A stretch of 64,000 nt of DNA from SIG607 sp045605385 (GCA_045605385.1 JAZUPW010000012.1:248001-312000), one strand, 5' to 3'. Shown: positions 9,707-18,430, numbered from the stretch's first letter. Notes: a model not told the origin generated them from the letters alone. Numbers and translations are program-made.

Positions 9707-9735
9707 TTGACAATTACATTATTATTTGTTAAAAT
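9707..9735 (+). promoter_or_regulatory. Sigma-A promoter for the 9767 gene
   Basis: TTGACA (9707-9712), a 17-nt spacer and TAAAAT (9730-9735), preceded by TG one base upstream of the -10 (extended -10). It begins 4 nt after the yfcE-like stop, so the next small gene has its own start of transcription. Confidence 0.8.
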
Positions 9736-9766
9736 TTAGATATAAAGTTTTAAAGGAGTAATAAAG

Positions 9767-10090
9767 ATGTTTGAAATTAGTTACGATGAAGAATTATTTA
9801 ATGATTTTACCCAAAATATGTATTTATACAAGGGTAGTCAGTATGTCTTTACTTTTGATAACCGTTTTTTGGTTTATTATTATAAAAGATGTGATAAATA
9901 CGTTTATATTGCTTTAGATTTAAAAACAGGTTTTGGTTCTGAATTTACAACAACACAGTTTAAATACAAAAAGAGTGAATACGATACGTTAATTCCAAAA
10001 ATTCTTAACGCTATTAAATACACAGGCGAGTTAAAGTATTTATCTTCATCTTTATTGCAGGTTAAAAAAACCGAAGAAGTCGCAGAATAA
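9767..10090 (+). CDS. Conserved-looking hypothetical protein, 107 aa
   Basis: I do not recognise this family. The protein is soluble-looking, rich in Tyr, Phe and Lys, with no signal peptide, membrane segment or known motif. The ATG at 9767 follows AAAGGAGT at a good distance. It has its own strong promoter (9707-9735) and a clean intrinsic terminator (10097-10130), so it is a well-expressed monocistronic gene rather than a chance frame. Base composition matches its neighbours. Confidence 0.7.
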   Translation: MFEISYDEELFNDFTQNMYLYKGSQYVFTFDNRFLVYYYKRCDKYVYIALDLKTGFGSEFTTTQFKYKKSEYDTLIPKILNAIKYTGELKYLSSSLLQVKKTEEVAE

Positions 10091-10096
10091 TACCAT

Positions 10097-10130
10097 GGTG
10101 CACGGATTTTCACGTGCACCTTATTTTTTT
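10097..10130 (+). terminator. Intrinsic terminator
   Basis: Perfect 8-bp stem GGTGCACG/CGTGCACC with an 8-nt loop, followed by TTATTTTTTT. It closes the 107-aa gene transcript. Confidence 0.92.
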
Positions 10131-10722
10131 GCCTTAAGTAAAAAGAGAAGTGCCTGAAAAACTATATTACGAATTATACAAAATCAATGTTTTGTATAAT
10201 TAGGGTGAGTGCTTAATACTGAAATAAGGTGATTTTTGCCGTATTTACTATTTTTACGCTATTTACACACTAAGTACGGTTAAATACTAATAATTGTAAT
10301 TAATCTGTAATCTTTGCGAATAAATTAATTTAGAATAATATTTTCATTCAATGTTTTCTAAAATAATTGTTTTGTCAAAAGTCTACTTTAATAATTTTTT
10401 TCTTTTAATACCTACTATCGTTTTTGAAAAACTGATTAAAGCCTAATTAATACAATAATTCTGTTTTTTTGCTTCAATGGAAATTTTTTTGATGATATGT
10501 GTATTGATTAGAAAAATCTGGTTAAAGTTAATTTATTATATTTAATAAGTTATGTATTTAAAATCATTTTGCAAAAAATAAATTAACACTTTTAAGGTTT
10601 ACAGGCTTTTGTTAAATTTATGCTGCAAATTTTCTCTTAAAGAAGTTGCTATTAATTATTTGTATTAAGCGCTCTTTTTACGGTTTTTCTTGATTTTTAA
10701 TATTCGCCTGTCTATTTAGGCA
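10131..10722. other. AT-rich intergenic region, about 590 bp, no gene seen
   Basis: No open frame with a ribosome-binding site was found on either strand and composition is strongly AT. The only structure I can define is the inverted repeat at 10172-10201, whose half-sites recur at 10741-10765 next to the recombinase promoter. It could be a regulatory region, a recombination locus or a decayed gene. Confidence 0.6.
10172..10201. repeat. 12-bp inverted repeat with 6-bp core (Xer-site-like)
   Basis: AATTATACAAAA (10172-10183), core TCAATG, then TTTTGTATAATT (10190-10201). The 12-bp arms are perfect inverted copies around a 6-bp centre, the geometry of tyrosine-recombinase core sites. Both arms recur, in opposite arrangement, at 10741-10765. 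Confidence 0.8.
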
Positions 10723-10751
10723 TTGACAAATTAATTAAAGTTTTGTATAAT
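10723..10751 (+). promoter_or_regulatory. Consensus sigma-A promoter for the recombinase gene
   Basis: TTGACA (10723-10728), 17-nt spacer, TATAAT (10746-10751). The -10 lies inside the left arm of the 25-bp palindrome at 10741-10765, so a protein bound there would block transcription. Confidence 0.88.
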
Positions 10752-10765
10752 TCAATTATACAAAA
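10741..10765. repeat. 25-bp perfect palindrome over the recombinase -10 / start of transcription
   Basis: TTTTGTATAATT (10741-10752), a single C, then AATTATACAAAA (10754-10765). The same 12-mers occur at 10172-10201. Overlap with the -10 box suggests an operator, while the ATAA...TTAT inner geometry also resembles a Xer site. Confidence 0.85.
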
Positions 10766-10784
10766 CTTTTTTAGAGGTAATTTT

Positions 10785-11771
10785 ATGAAATATGAAATTA
10801 TAATGAATACACCACCGTTATTGCGTGACTTTTTAACCTACAGCGAAACAATTAAAGGAAAATCTTCTGCATCAATTGAAGAATACTATTTTGATTTAAC
10901 AACATTTTTCCGATATTTAAAGTTATCGAGAGGTCTTTCTTTGCCGACACTCCCCTTTTCTGAAATAGATATAATGGATGTTGATATTGAATTACTTAAA
11001 TCTGTAACTTTGCAGGATCTACACGCATTTTTGGTATATTGCAAATCAGAACGCGGCAATAGCAGTACCACAAGAGCGCGTAAAAGTTCAACCTTGCGCA
11101 TATTTTTTAAGTATTTATCTTCACATTTAGGACTTTTGAAAGATAATCCTGCGCAATTATTAGACACCCCCGCTATTCGCAAATCACTGCCTAAACACCT
11201 TACTTTGGAAGAAAGTATTGATTTACTAAACTGCATTGACGGTCCAAACAGAGAGCGCGATTATTGCATATTAACACTTTTCCTTAACTGCGGTATGCGT
11301 CTTTCAGAACTGTGCAATATCAATCTTACCGATATCAGGGCCGATAACTCACTACGGCTTCTTGGTAAAGGCAATAAAGAAAGAATTGTTTATTTAAATG
11401 ACGCTTGTATTGCTGCTCTTAATTCTTATCTTGCGGTGCGTCCTAAAGACGGCATACCTCCCTCTTATTCTAACGCATTGTTTATTAGCAGAAATAAACG
11501 AAGAATCAGTAACAAAACAGTTCAGCATCTTGTAAAAACTTATTTGGATAAAGCAGGACTTTCAGGACAAGGATTTTCAACACATAAGCTAAGGCATACT
11601 GCAGCAACGCTTATGTATCAACAAGGTGGCGTTGACATACGTATTCTTAAAGAAATACTAGGTCACGCTAACCTTGGCACTACTCAAATATATACACACG
11701 TTGCCGACAGACAGGTTGAAGAAGCAATAAAATCAAACCCACTTGCTAATATAAAACAACAGAAAAAATAA
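10785..11771 (+). CDS. Xer-type tyrosine recombinase (XerC-like)
   Basis: Site-specific recombinase with an N-terminal SAM-like core-binding domain (about 10-105) and a catalytic domain (about 145-325). The catalytic set is intact: Arg in CGMRLSEL, Lys in LGKGNKER, His and Arg in HKLRH, His in LGHANLGTT, and the nucleophile Tyr in QIYTHV. The start is ATG 10785, after AGAGGTAA, giving 328 residues; an upstream in-frame TTG at 10743 lies inside the -10 box and is rejected. It could act in chromosome dimer resolution or on the nearby inverted repeats; neither is proven. Confidence 0.9.
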   Translation: MKYEIIMNTPPLLRDFLTYSETIKGKSSASIEEYYFDLTTFFRYLKLSRGLSLPTLPFSEIDIMDVDIELLKSVTLQDLHAFLVYCKSERGNSSTTRARKSSTLRIFFKYLSSHLGLLKDNPAQLLDTPAIRKSLPKHLTLEESIDLLNCIDGPNRERDYCILTLFLNCGMRLSELCNINLTDIRADNSLRLLGKGNKERIVYLNDACIAALNSYLAVRPKDGIPPSYSNALFISRNKRRISNKTVQHLVKTYLDKAGLSGQGFSTHKLRHTAATLMYQQGGVDIRILKEILGHANLGTTQIYTHVADRQVEEAIKSNPLANIKQQKK

Positions 11772-11774
11772 TTA

Positions 11775-11806
11775 AAAAGGTTATGCGCAGGCATAACCTT
11801 TTTTCT
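11775..11806. terminator. Bidirectional terminator between recombinase and spoIVA
   Basis: Stem AAAAGGTTATGC/GCATAACCTTTT with a GCAG loop and T-runs on both strands; it serves the convergent recombinase and spoIVA genes. Confidence 0.88.
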
Positions 11807-11807
11807 T

Positions 11808-13286
11808 TTAAAGAATTATACAAATTAAACCGTTGCAGCCTTCGTTTATAACCTTTTCCAAAGTTTCTTGCAAGCGCATTCGTGCGTCAGACGGCATTCG
11901 GCTTAGTTTAGTATGTAAACCTTCGTTAACTAATTCGTGTAAAGATTTACCAAAAATGTTTGAATCCCAGATTTTAACAGGATCTTCTTCAAATTCACTT
12001 AACAAGTACATAATTAAATCTTCGCTTTGTTTTTCAGAACCGACAATTGGACTTACTTCCGTTGTAATATTAGCTTTCATCATGTGAATAGAAGGCGCCG
12101 ACGCTCTTAGTCTCACTCCGTACCTTCCGCCCTGTTTCATAATTTCCGGTTCTTCAAGGCTTAATTCTTCGATTGACGGCATAACAATACCGTAACCTGT
12201 TGCTTCAACTTCATCCAAAGCATTTTTAAATCGCATATATTCATTTTTAATTTTAGAAAGCGAAACTATATTTTCCATAAGTTCGCAATCACTGCCAATG
12301 TTTAAATTAGTTAATTCATCTATAACCTTATAAAATAGTTCTCTTGGTATTTCAAGTTCTAATTTTGCCGAACCGTTACCGAAATTAATATTTGCAACTT
12401 TACTTAGTTTTAAATACTCACTTGAATTACTAATGCTGTTAAGTTCATAAATATCTCTGATAACCTTAATTGTATCAGCCGCATTTTTCAGAGTATTGGT
12501 AATGTCAAGCCGTAACCAATGATCAATTGGTAAAGTATTTATCCAATTTGGATAACTTACTGATATTTCCTTAATCGGAAATTCATATAAAATTTCAGAT
12601 AAAATTTTCAAAATGTCTTTTTCTTCTAAATCAAGGCAATTCAACGGAATAATCGGAACATTGTATTTTTCTTTTAAACTATCTGCCAATGATAACACTT
12701 CCTGTGAATCAGGAAACATACAATTAAGCAATACTGCAAAAGGTTTATTAATCTCTTTAAGTTCTTTAATTACCCTTTCTTCGGCTTCTTCATATTCATC
12801 ACGCGGAATATCGCTTATGCTGCCGTCGGTTGTAATTACAAGGCCAATGCTTGAATGTTCGGTAATTACTTTTTTTGTACCTATTTCGGCCGCCATATTA
12901 AACGGAACAGATTCTTTGAACCAGGGCGTCATAACCATTCTTGGTTGGTCGTTTTCGATGTATCCTAGCGCACTGGGCACGATATAACCAACACAGTCTA
13001 TTAAACGTAAACTAAAATTTGCGGCATTATCTAAACTAATATTAACGGCATTTTCGGGAATAAATTTAGGCTCTGTTGTCATAATCGTTCTGCCAGAAGC
13101 CGATTGAGGTAGCTCATCAATAGCTCTTTCGCGACTGAAGTCATCCCTGATATTGGGCACAACCAGTGTATTCATAAATTGTTTTATAAAAGTAGATTTT
13201 CCACTTCTTACAGGTCCCACTACACCAATATAAATATCTCCGTTAGTTCTTTGCGCAATATCATTATAAATGCTTGTATTTGCCAT
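11808..13286 (-). CDS. spoIVA: Stage IV sporulation protein A (coat morphogenetic ATPase)
   Basis: SpoIVA polymerises on the outer forespore membrane through ATP hydrolysis and forms the basement layer of the spore coat. Walker A is GPVRSGKST (residues 23-31), followed by a switch-like region and DCVGYIVPS; the C-terminus NGLICIIL is characteristic. The start is the ATG at 13286 with GGAGG just upstream, giving 492 residues, the same as the Bacillus protein; a longer frame reaching 13379 is not supported. A GTCATATT octamer upstream (13331-13324) matches a sigma-E -35, but no convincing -10 follows. Confidence 0.96.
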   Translation of the reverse strand: MANTSIYNDIAQRTNGDIYIGVVGPVRSGKSTFIKQFMNTLVVPNIRDDFSRERAIDELPQSASGRTIMTTEPKFIPENAVNISLDNAANFSLRLIDCVGYIVPSALGYIENDQPRMVMTPWFKESVPFNMAAEIGTKKVITEHSSIGLVITTDGSISDIPRDEYEEAEERVIKELKEINKPFAVLLNCMFPDSQEVLSLADSLKEKYNVPIIPLNCLDLEEKDILKILSEILYEFPIKEISVSYPNWINTLPIDHWLRLDITNTLKNAADTIKVIRDIYELNSISNSSEYLKLSKVANINFGNGSAKLELEIPRELFYKVIDELTNLNIGSDCELMENIVSLSKIKNEYMRFKNALDEVEATGYGIVMPSIEELSLEEPEIMKQGGRYGVRLRASAPSIHMMKANITTEVSPIVGSEKQSEDLIMYLLSEFEEDPVKIWDSNIFGKSLHELVNEGLHTKLSRMPSDARMRLQETLEKVINEGCNGLICIIL

Positions 13287-13358
13287 ATAAATTCCTCCAC
13301 TCGATATTTCTCTTTTGTAAAGGAATATGACTAAACGCGCGTGTTTATTACTTAAAAT

Positions 13359-13399
13359 AAAAAAATAGTCACAAAACACTTAAATGTTTAATGACTATT
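13359..13399 (-). terminator. Terminator after xerD
   Basis: On the minus strand AATAGTCA and TGACTATT (13364-13399) flank a 20-nt loop and are followed by a T-run. It overlaps the last codons of xerD and separates it from spoIVA. Confidence 0.7.
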
Positions 13400-14288
13400 T
13401 TGCAAGCGGATGAAATTTTTTATAAGAAACAGTATATTTATTTTTAACAAGTTGTGCATATATTGAGGTGGTCGAAATATCAGAATGACCGAGCATTTGT
13501 TGGATATCTTTTAAATCGGCGCCGTTTTCAAGCAAATGAGTAGCAAAGGAATGTCTAAAGGTAACAGGAGTTATCTCTTTAGTAATATTCGCTTTATGCG
13601 CATAGGATTTAACAATTTTCCAAAATCCCTGTCTGCTTAAAGGTTGTCCCGACATATTGGTAAACAATATGTCATCTTCGGAATTAAACATAACAGCCGG
13701 TCTTACGTTATTAATGTAATATGCAAGAGATTTTAATGCATCAGAATATATAGGAATAATTCTCTCATGCTTTTCTGTGTGCAAATTTAATATACCGACA
13801 GCAAGATTAACATCACTGACATTAAGTTCGATTAGTTCAGAAACCTTAATACCCGTAGCATACATAAGTTCAAGCATAGCCTTATCTCTTAAAGATTTGT
13901 AATCATTTCCGTTTGGCTGAGAGAGTAACAACATAACTTCTTTTTGTGTTAAGACTTCCGGAAGATGTTTATCGTTATTAACAACTTTAATACTAATAAC
14001 GGGATTATCTTCAATTATGCCTTTTTTCTGTAAAAAACCATAGTAGCATCTTAAACTTGCAAGAACACGCATTAACGTGTTGTCGGAAGCACGTGAAGTT
14101 TTAAGATATGTTATATAACTAACAATTTCATTTTTATCTAAATGTATAACAGAAGAAATACCGGCATTACTGAAATAACATACAAATTTATTGATATCGC
14201 GCATATATGACTGATATGTATTATCAGAACATTTTTTAGTATTAATCAAATACTGCGCAAAATCAGACACATATGACAAAGATATCAC
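13395..14288 (-). CDS. xerD: XerD-like tyrosine recombinase with altered catalytic residues
   Basis: By position (directly after spoIIM, as in Bacillus) and by sequence this is the XerD orthologue, 297 residues. It keeps the second active-site Arg (FRHSFATHLL), His in GHSDISTT and Tyr in SIYAQL. However the first Arg is Lys (ATGIKVSEL, codon AAG) and the His of HxxR is Val (TPVTFRH, codon GTT). Those two changes would normally cripple strand cleavage. The GTG start overlaps the spoIIM stop (GTGA). It may be a structural partner, an altered recombinase, or a lineage variant. Confidence 0.88.
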   Translation of the reverse strand: MISLSYVSDFAQYLINTKKCSDNTYQSYMRDINKFVCYFSNAGISSVIHLDKNEIVSYITYLKTSRASDNTLMRVLASLRCYYGFLQKKGIIEDNPVISIKVVNNDKHLPEVLTQKEVMLLLSQPNGNDYKSLRDKAMLELMYATGIKVSELIELNVSDVNLAVGILNLHTEKHERIIPIYSDALKSLAYYINNVRPAVMFNSEDDILFTNMSGQPLSRQGFWKIVKSYAHKANITKEITPVTFRHSFATHLLENGADLKDIQQMLGHSDISTTSIYAQLVKNKYTVSYKKFHPLAK

Positions 14289-14911
14289 CCCAAAGTAAAA
14301 TAATTTATAAAAGCACGCGAAGATAACACGTTAATCATTGATGCAATAACCAACAGTAACGTAAGAATTAGAAATAAAACTACAAACCTTTTGCGAAAAT
14401 TTTTTTCAAAACAATTAGAACCGCCAAAAAGCATACTTCCCAAATTGTAAGATAATTTTATACATTCAGAACATCCGGTAAATAAAACTAAAATTGAAAT
14501 TAAAGTTCCCGGAATAAACATAAGCAAGTTATAAACTATTCCCTGAAAGCCAAAGTTGGCATAAATATGGCATAACAAAAGTGAAGTAAAAATGCCTTTA
14601 ACAAACACAATTGCAGGAATGAAAGCAATTCCTATAACAGATGTTCCAAATAAATATGAAGCAAACAAAAAAGAAAAATAAACTACGAAAGTAAAAATTA
14701 AATTCAAAGAAAACTTATTGTGCGTAGAATTGCTATAAAAAAAATCAAATAGAATACTACTAAGTTTTTCAAAATGACCGTTACGGTAAAACAAGCATCC
14801 GCAAATCAGGGAAACAAGAAATAACGCAAAAAAAGAAAACAAAGACGGATTAGTTCTTAATTCGGCGAAGAACTTAAATTTACTTAAATTTAATACAGTT
14901 GTACGTTTCAT
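14285..14911 (-). CDS. spoIIM: Stage II sporulation protein M
   Basis: An integral membrane protein of the SpoIIDMP engulfment complex, which anchors SpoIIP and SpoIID at the septum. About five hydrophobic segments are visible across 208 residues, with the family's polar loops between them. The start is ATG 14911, 8 nt after GGAAG; a longer frame would begin at a TTG and lacks support. The stop overlaps the xerD GTG. In Bacillus, spoIIM and xerD (ripX) are also close neighbours. Confidence 0.9.
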   Translation of the reverse strand: MKRTTVLNLSKFKFFAELRTNPSLFSFFALFLVSLICGCLFYRNGHFEKLSSILFDFFYSNSTHNKFSLNLIFTFVVYFSFLFASYLFGTSVIGIAFIPAIVFVKGIFTSLLLCHIYANFGFQGIVYNLLMFIPGTLISILVLFTGCSECIKLSYNLGSMLFGGSNCFEKNFRKRFVVLFLILTLLLVIASMINVLSSRAFINYFTLG

Positions 14912-14983
14912 AAACAAAACTTCCTTTCTCAAAACATAATATGAAGAAAAAGGACAAGATATGATTATTAATTATCAAAGATA

Positions 14984-15146
14984 TTATGTAACCTGAACTG
15001 TAAAACAAAATTATCGCCATAAGATGGTAATATATAATATACAACATAAAAATAATTATGTCAACCTAAATTTTTAATTTTAAAAATATTATGTTTACTT
15101 ATTATGTTAACTAAACAACATATAGTTACCCAAGCTTATGTTAACC
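14984..15146. promoter_or_regulatory. Cluster of TTATGTnAACC repeats
   Basis: Five similar decamers lie on the plus strand at 14984-14993 (TTATGTAACC), 15056-15066 (TTATGTCAACC), 15089-15098 (TTATGTTTAC), 15102-15111 (TTATGTTAAC) and 15136-15146 (TTATGTTAACC), with inverse AACATA boxes at 15043 and 15116. The stretch between spoIIM and the SDR gene holds no gene. The likely reading is a multi-site operator for the reductase; the regulator is unknown. Confidence 0.5.
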
Positions 15147-15190
15147 ACAAAATGTATTGCAAAAAAACTATTTTAATTTTAAAAAATATA

Positions 15191-15199
15191 TGTTATAAT
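15191..15199 (+). promoter_or_regulatory. Extended -10 promoter for the SDR gene
   Basis: TGTTATAAT at 15191-15199; the -35 region (TTTTAA) is poor, so activity would depend on the extended -10 or an activator. Confidence 0.6.
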
Positions 15200-15234
15200 G
15201 TTTTAAAATAAAATAATTAACGAAAGTGATGCTT

Positions 15235-15969
15235 ATGACTAAAACGGTTTTAATAACAGGCGCTTCAGGTGGAATAGGAACAGCGCTTACGGTAAAATTT
15301 GCTACAAACGGTTGGAACGTGGTTGCCCATTACAATAATTCTTACGATTCTGCAAAATTACTAAAAGACTCGTTAGTATCAAATGGTTTTTCGGTTGCCA
15401 CCTGCCCTGCCGATCTTACTAAAAGAAACGAGGCTTTTGCTTTAGTAGATACAGCAATTAATAAGTTTGGTAGAATTGATGCGCTTATAAATAATGCAGG
15501 AATTTCACAACAAAAATTATTTACCGATATTAGTGAAGAAGATTGGGACACAATGATTAATACCAATTTAAAAAGCGCTTTTCTGTGTACTCAGGCTGTA
15601 TTACCCACTATGATTAGCGAGAAATCGGGAAAAATAGTTAATATTTCCTCAATGTGGGGTGTTTGCGGCGCTTCTTGTGAAGTTCATTATTCTGCATCAA
15701 AAGCTGGAATGATTGGCCTAACAAAGGCTCTTGCAAAAGAAGTTGCTCCAAGTGGTATTAATGTTAACTGCATTGCCCCCGGACTTATTGAAACTTCAAT
15801 GAACGATTGCTATTCAGTTGAAGACCTTGCTGCTTTTGTTGAAGACATACCGCTTGGTAGAATGGGCAATCCATCTGAAGTGGCAGAACTTGCATATTTT
15901 TTATGTAGCGAAAATGCTGATTATTTAACCGGACAGGTCATTTCGCAAGACGGCGGAGTTAACATTTAA
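15235..15969 (+). CDS. SDR family oxidoreductase, FabG-like
   Basis: A classical short-chain dehydrogenase of 244 residues: cofactor motif TGASGGIG near the N-terminus, NNAG near residue 88, catalytic Ser in NISSMWG and YSASK catalytic dyad near residue 152. It resembles 3-oxoacyl-ACP reductase, but no other fatty-acid genes adjoin, so the substrate is open. The ATG at 15235 is preferred, with GAAAGTGA upstream; GTG 15226 and ATG 15229 overlap that site. A repeat cluster upstream suggests dedicated regulation. Confidence 0.88.
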   Translation: MTKTVLITGASGGIGTALTVKFATNGWNVVAHYNNSYDSAKLLKDSLVSNGFSVATCPADLTKRNEAFALVDTAINKFGRIDALINNAGISQQKLFTDISEEDWDTMINTNLKSAFLCTQAVLPTMISEKSGKIVNISSMWGVCGASCEVHYSASKAGMIGLTKALAKEVAPSGINVNCIAPGLIETSMNDCYSVEDLAAFVEDIPLGRMGNPSEVAELAYFLCSENADYLTGQVISQDGGVNI

Positions 15970-15980
15970 TTGATAAAACA

Positions 15981-16022
15981 AACCTGTTATACCTTAAATT
16001 TGAGGTACAACAGGTTGTTTTT
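15981..16022. terminator. Bidirectional terminator, SDR gene / mutS2
   Basis: 14-nt arms AACCTGTTATACCT and AGGTACAACAGGTT (one G-U/A-C position) around an 8-nt loop, then GTTTTTA; the complement also ends in T-rich sequence before it. Confidence 0.82.
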
Positions 16023-18411
16023 ATTTTAACTCTACAATTGTAACGCCGTTTTCGCCTTCGCCAAATGTTCCAAGACGGTAGGATGCAACCGAATTGTGTT
16101 TTTTCAAAAATGAATGAACTCCACTTCTTAAAACTCCGGTTCCTTTTCCGTGTATAATTGCAATACTTGAAATGCCAAGTCTTAAAGATTGATCAATAAA
16201 TCGGTCTAATTCCATTAAACCTTCTTCAACATTAAATCCTCTTATATCAACTTCCATTGATGAGGCGCGTTTCATTTCAATGCTTTCAGATCGCATAGGC
16301 TTCACGTTGCGTTTTTTATTAGCGTTGTTTTGCGGCTGCTTTGTTTGAAGCCTTAGTTCTTTGATTTCGGTCCAAGTTTTAATATTGCCAATAGTAACAA
16401 GAACTTTGCTACCTTTTATTTCACTAACAGTTCCCTGCTGTTTCAGCGAAGCAATAACAACGTTATCTCCGACAACTAATTCTCGCGGCAAAACGTATGC
16501 ATTGTTATCAGTTTCGTTAATTGGGTCAACAAACTTTTCTAAATTATTAACGCTTTGCTTTGCAGCGGTTCTTGCTTCATTAAGGAGTTTAGATGCATTT
16601 TCACTTGATAGTAGTTTGCCCTTTATTTCAAGAGAATTGAGCAATTCATCACTTCGGGATCTTGTTTGTTCAAGAATATCGGTAGCCTTGTTTTTTGCAG
16701 CGTTTATGAGTTTTTCACATTCGGCATTCGCTTTTTCAAGTTTGCTATCAACTTCGCTTGTTTTTTTCTGTAGTTCTGTCCTTAACCTTTTTACTTCATT
16801 ATGTTCTTTTTCTGCTTCCTGACGCGCCTTTTCAAGCGATGCGACTACTCGTTCAAACCGTAAATCATCTTCAGAAACAAATCCGTTCGCTTCTTCAATA
16901 ATTTCTTTTGGTATTCCCAAAGTGTCAGCAATTGCAAATGCGTTTGACCTGCCGGGTACACCAACCATAAGTCTGTATGTCGGTTTTAATGTTTCAATAT
17001 TAAATTCACAGCAAGCATTCTCAACACCTTCGGTATCCAAAGCGTATGTTTTTAATTCTGCATAGTGAGTTGTAGCAATTGTCTTTACGAATTTATTATG
17101 CAAATGCTGTAAAATAGCCCTTGCAAGAGCCGCGCCCTCGACAGGATCGGTTCCGCCGCCTAATTCATCTAATAAAACTAATGTAGAATCATCTGCAATC
17201 TTTATAATATCAATAATGTTCACCATATGAGAACTAAAAGTAGAAAGCGATTGCTCAATGCTTTGCTCATCACCGATATCAACAAGAATACGGTCATATA
17301 CGGCAATAGAACTGTCATCATCGGTTGGTATCATAAGTCCGCACATTGTCATCAATGTTAAAAGTCCAACAGTTTTAAGCGTAACTGTTTTACCGCCTGT
17401 ATTTGGACCTGTAATAATTAAAGAACGATATTCACCGCCCAATTCAACCGTAATTGGAACAACTGTTTTTTTATCCAATAACGGATGTCTTGCATTTTTT
17501 AAGTACGTATAGCCACTATTGTTTATTAACGGCATAGAAGCCCGCATTTTATAAGCAAGTGATGCCTTAGCAAAAATAAGGCTAAGTTCAATTAAATTTT
17601 TATAAGAAGTAATAATAGATTGTTTAAAACTACCTGCTTCAGCGGATAGTTCAAATAATATCTTTTCGATTTCTTCTTTTTCTTTAGAACGAAGAACTCT
17701 TAAATCGTTATTAATTTCAACAACGGCAATTGGCTCAATAAATAAAGTAGAACCCGAAGCAGAAGTATCGTGAACAATACCGCCTATTTCGGAACGGTAT
17801 TCCTGCTTAACGGGAACAACAAAACGACCATCGCGTTGTGTAACTATAGCATCTTGCAAAAATTTAGATTTAGAAGGGTTTTTTACAATTCTGTCAAGTT
17901 TATTGCGTATATCTAAAGCAGAGGCAGAAATTTTTCTGCGAATTTCCGAAAGTGTTTGTGAAGCGTTATCGGAAATTTCGTCTTCGCTTTTAACTATAAA
18001 GTGAATTTTATTTTCTAAATAACTGTTAGGTACTAAAGCACCGAAAAAATTATCAAGAGACGTTGAATTTGCTTTACTGTTGTTAGAATACCATTCTTTA
18101 ACGCCGCGTATAACACGCAATGTTTCGGCAAGTTGAAGCAGTTCTTTACAGTTCATACTGCCGCCCGCTTCACACCTTTCAAGCATAGACGCAACGTTAA
18201 CTGCTCTTCCAAAGTTAGGCGAAGTTGTAACAGCACATAGGTTAAAAGCATCGTATGTATATTTAAGTAAACTTTTCACCTCGTTAATATCAGAGGAAGG
18301 TTTTAAGGTAAGCGCTAAATCGGCAGCATCGCCAAGAGCCGCTTCATTGGACAACATATTCAGAACTTTATCAAGTTCTAAAGTTTTAATAGTTCTAAAA
18401 TTATCGTACAA
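16021..18411 (-). CDS. mutS2: MutS2 family ATPase/endonuclease
   Basis: MutS2 proteins bind branched DNA or stalled ribosomes rather than mismatches. Order: core/lever helices (1-300), ATPase with Walker A GPNTGGKT (about 320), a long coiled coil (about 510-620), a KOW-like segment and a C-terminal Smr nuclease domain with DIRGFNVEE and IHGKGTG. The start is taken as TTG 18411 with AAAGGACGG about 10 nt upstream (796 residues, normal); a GTG at 18444 lies inside recO and lacks a ribosome-binding site. It is the last gene of the recO side of the cluster. Confidence 0.93.
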   Translation of the reverse strand: MYDNFRTIKTLELDKVLNMLSNEAALGDAADLALTLKPSSDINEVKSLLKYTYDAFNLCAVTTSPNFGRAVNVASMLERCEAGGSMNCKELLQLAETLRVIRGVKEWYSNNSKANSTSLDNFFGALVPNSYLENKIHFIVKSEDEISDNASQTLSEIRRKISASALDIRNKLDRIVKNPSKSKFLQDAIVTQRDGRFVVPVKQEYRSEIGGIVHDTSASGSTLFIEPIAVVEINNDLRVLRSKEKEEIEKILFELSAEAGSFKQSIITSYKNLIELSLIFAKASLAYKMRASMPLINNSGYTYLKNARHPLLDKKTVVPITVELGGEYRSLIITGPNTGGKTVTLKTVGLLTLMTMCGLMIPTDDDSSIAVYDRILVDIGDEQSIEQSLSTFSSHMVNIIDIIKIADDSTLVLLDELGGGTDPVEGAALARAILQHLHNKFVKTIATTHYAELKTYALDTEGVENACCEFNIETLKPTYRLMVGVPGRSNAFAIADTLGIPKEIIEEANGFVSEDDLRFERVVASLEKARQEAEKEHNEVKRLRTELQKKTSEVDSKLEKANAECEKLINAAKNKATDILEQTRSRSDELLNSLEIKGKLLSSENASKLLNEARTAAKQSVNNLEKFVDPINETDNNAYVLPRELVVGDNVVIASLKQQGTVSEIKGSKVLVTIGNIKTWTEIKELRLQTKQPQNNANKKRNVKPMRSESIEMKRASSMEVDIRGFNVEEGLMELDRFIDQSLRLGISSIAIIHGKGTGVLRSGVHSFLKKHNSVASYRLGTFGEGENGVTIVELK

Positions 18412-18430
18412 TCGGTTTACACCGTCCTTT

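Noticed and set aside
10131..10722. Riboswitch or small gene in the AT-rich gap
   Set aside because: No conserved aptamer core, no frame with a ribosome-binding site; only the inverted repeat is supportable.
10743..10784. Longer start (TTG) for the Xer-type recombinase
   Set aside because: It lies inside the -10 box and palindrome; ATG 10785 has AGAGGTAA at a normal distance.
11814..11825. Another copy of the AATTATACAAA half-site at the end of spoIVA
   Set aside because: It encodes the conserved C-terminal residues ICIIL of SpoIVA, has no inverted partner, and is best explained as coincidence.
15226..15234. GTG 15226 / ATG 15229 as the SDR gene start
   Set aside because: They overlap the probable ribosome-binding site GAAAGTGA; ATG 15235 begins directly at the Rossmann strand.
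16361..16822. 153-codon plus-strand frame inside mutS2
   Set aside because: Antisense to the coiled-coil and Smr region; Ser/Leu/Phe-rich as expected for an antisense shadow.
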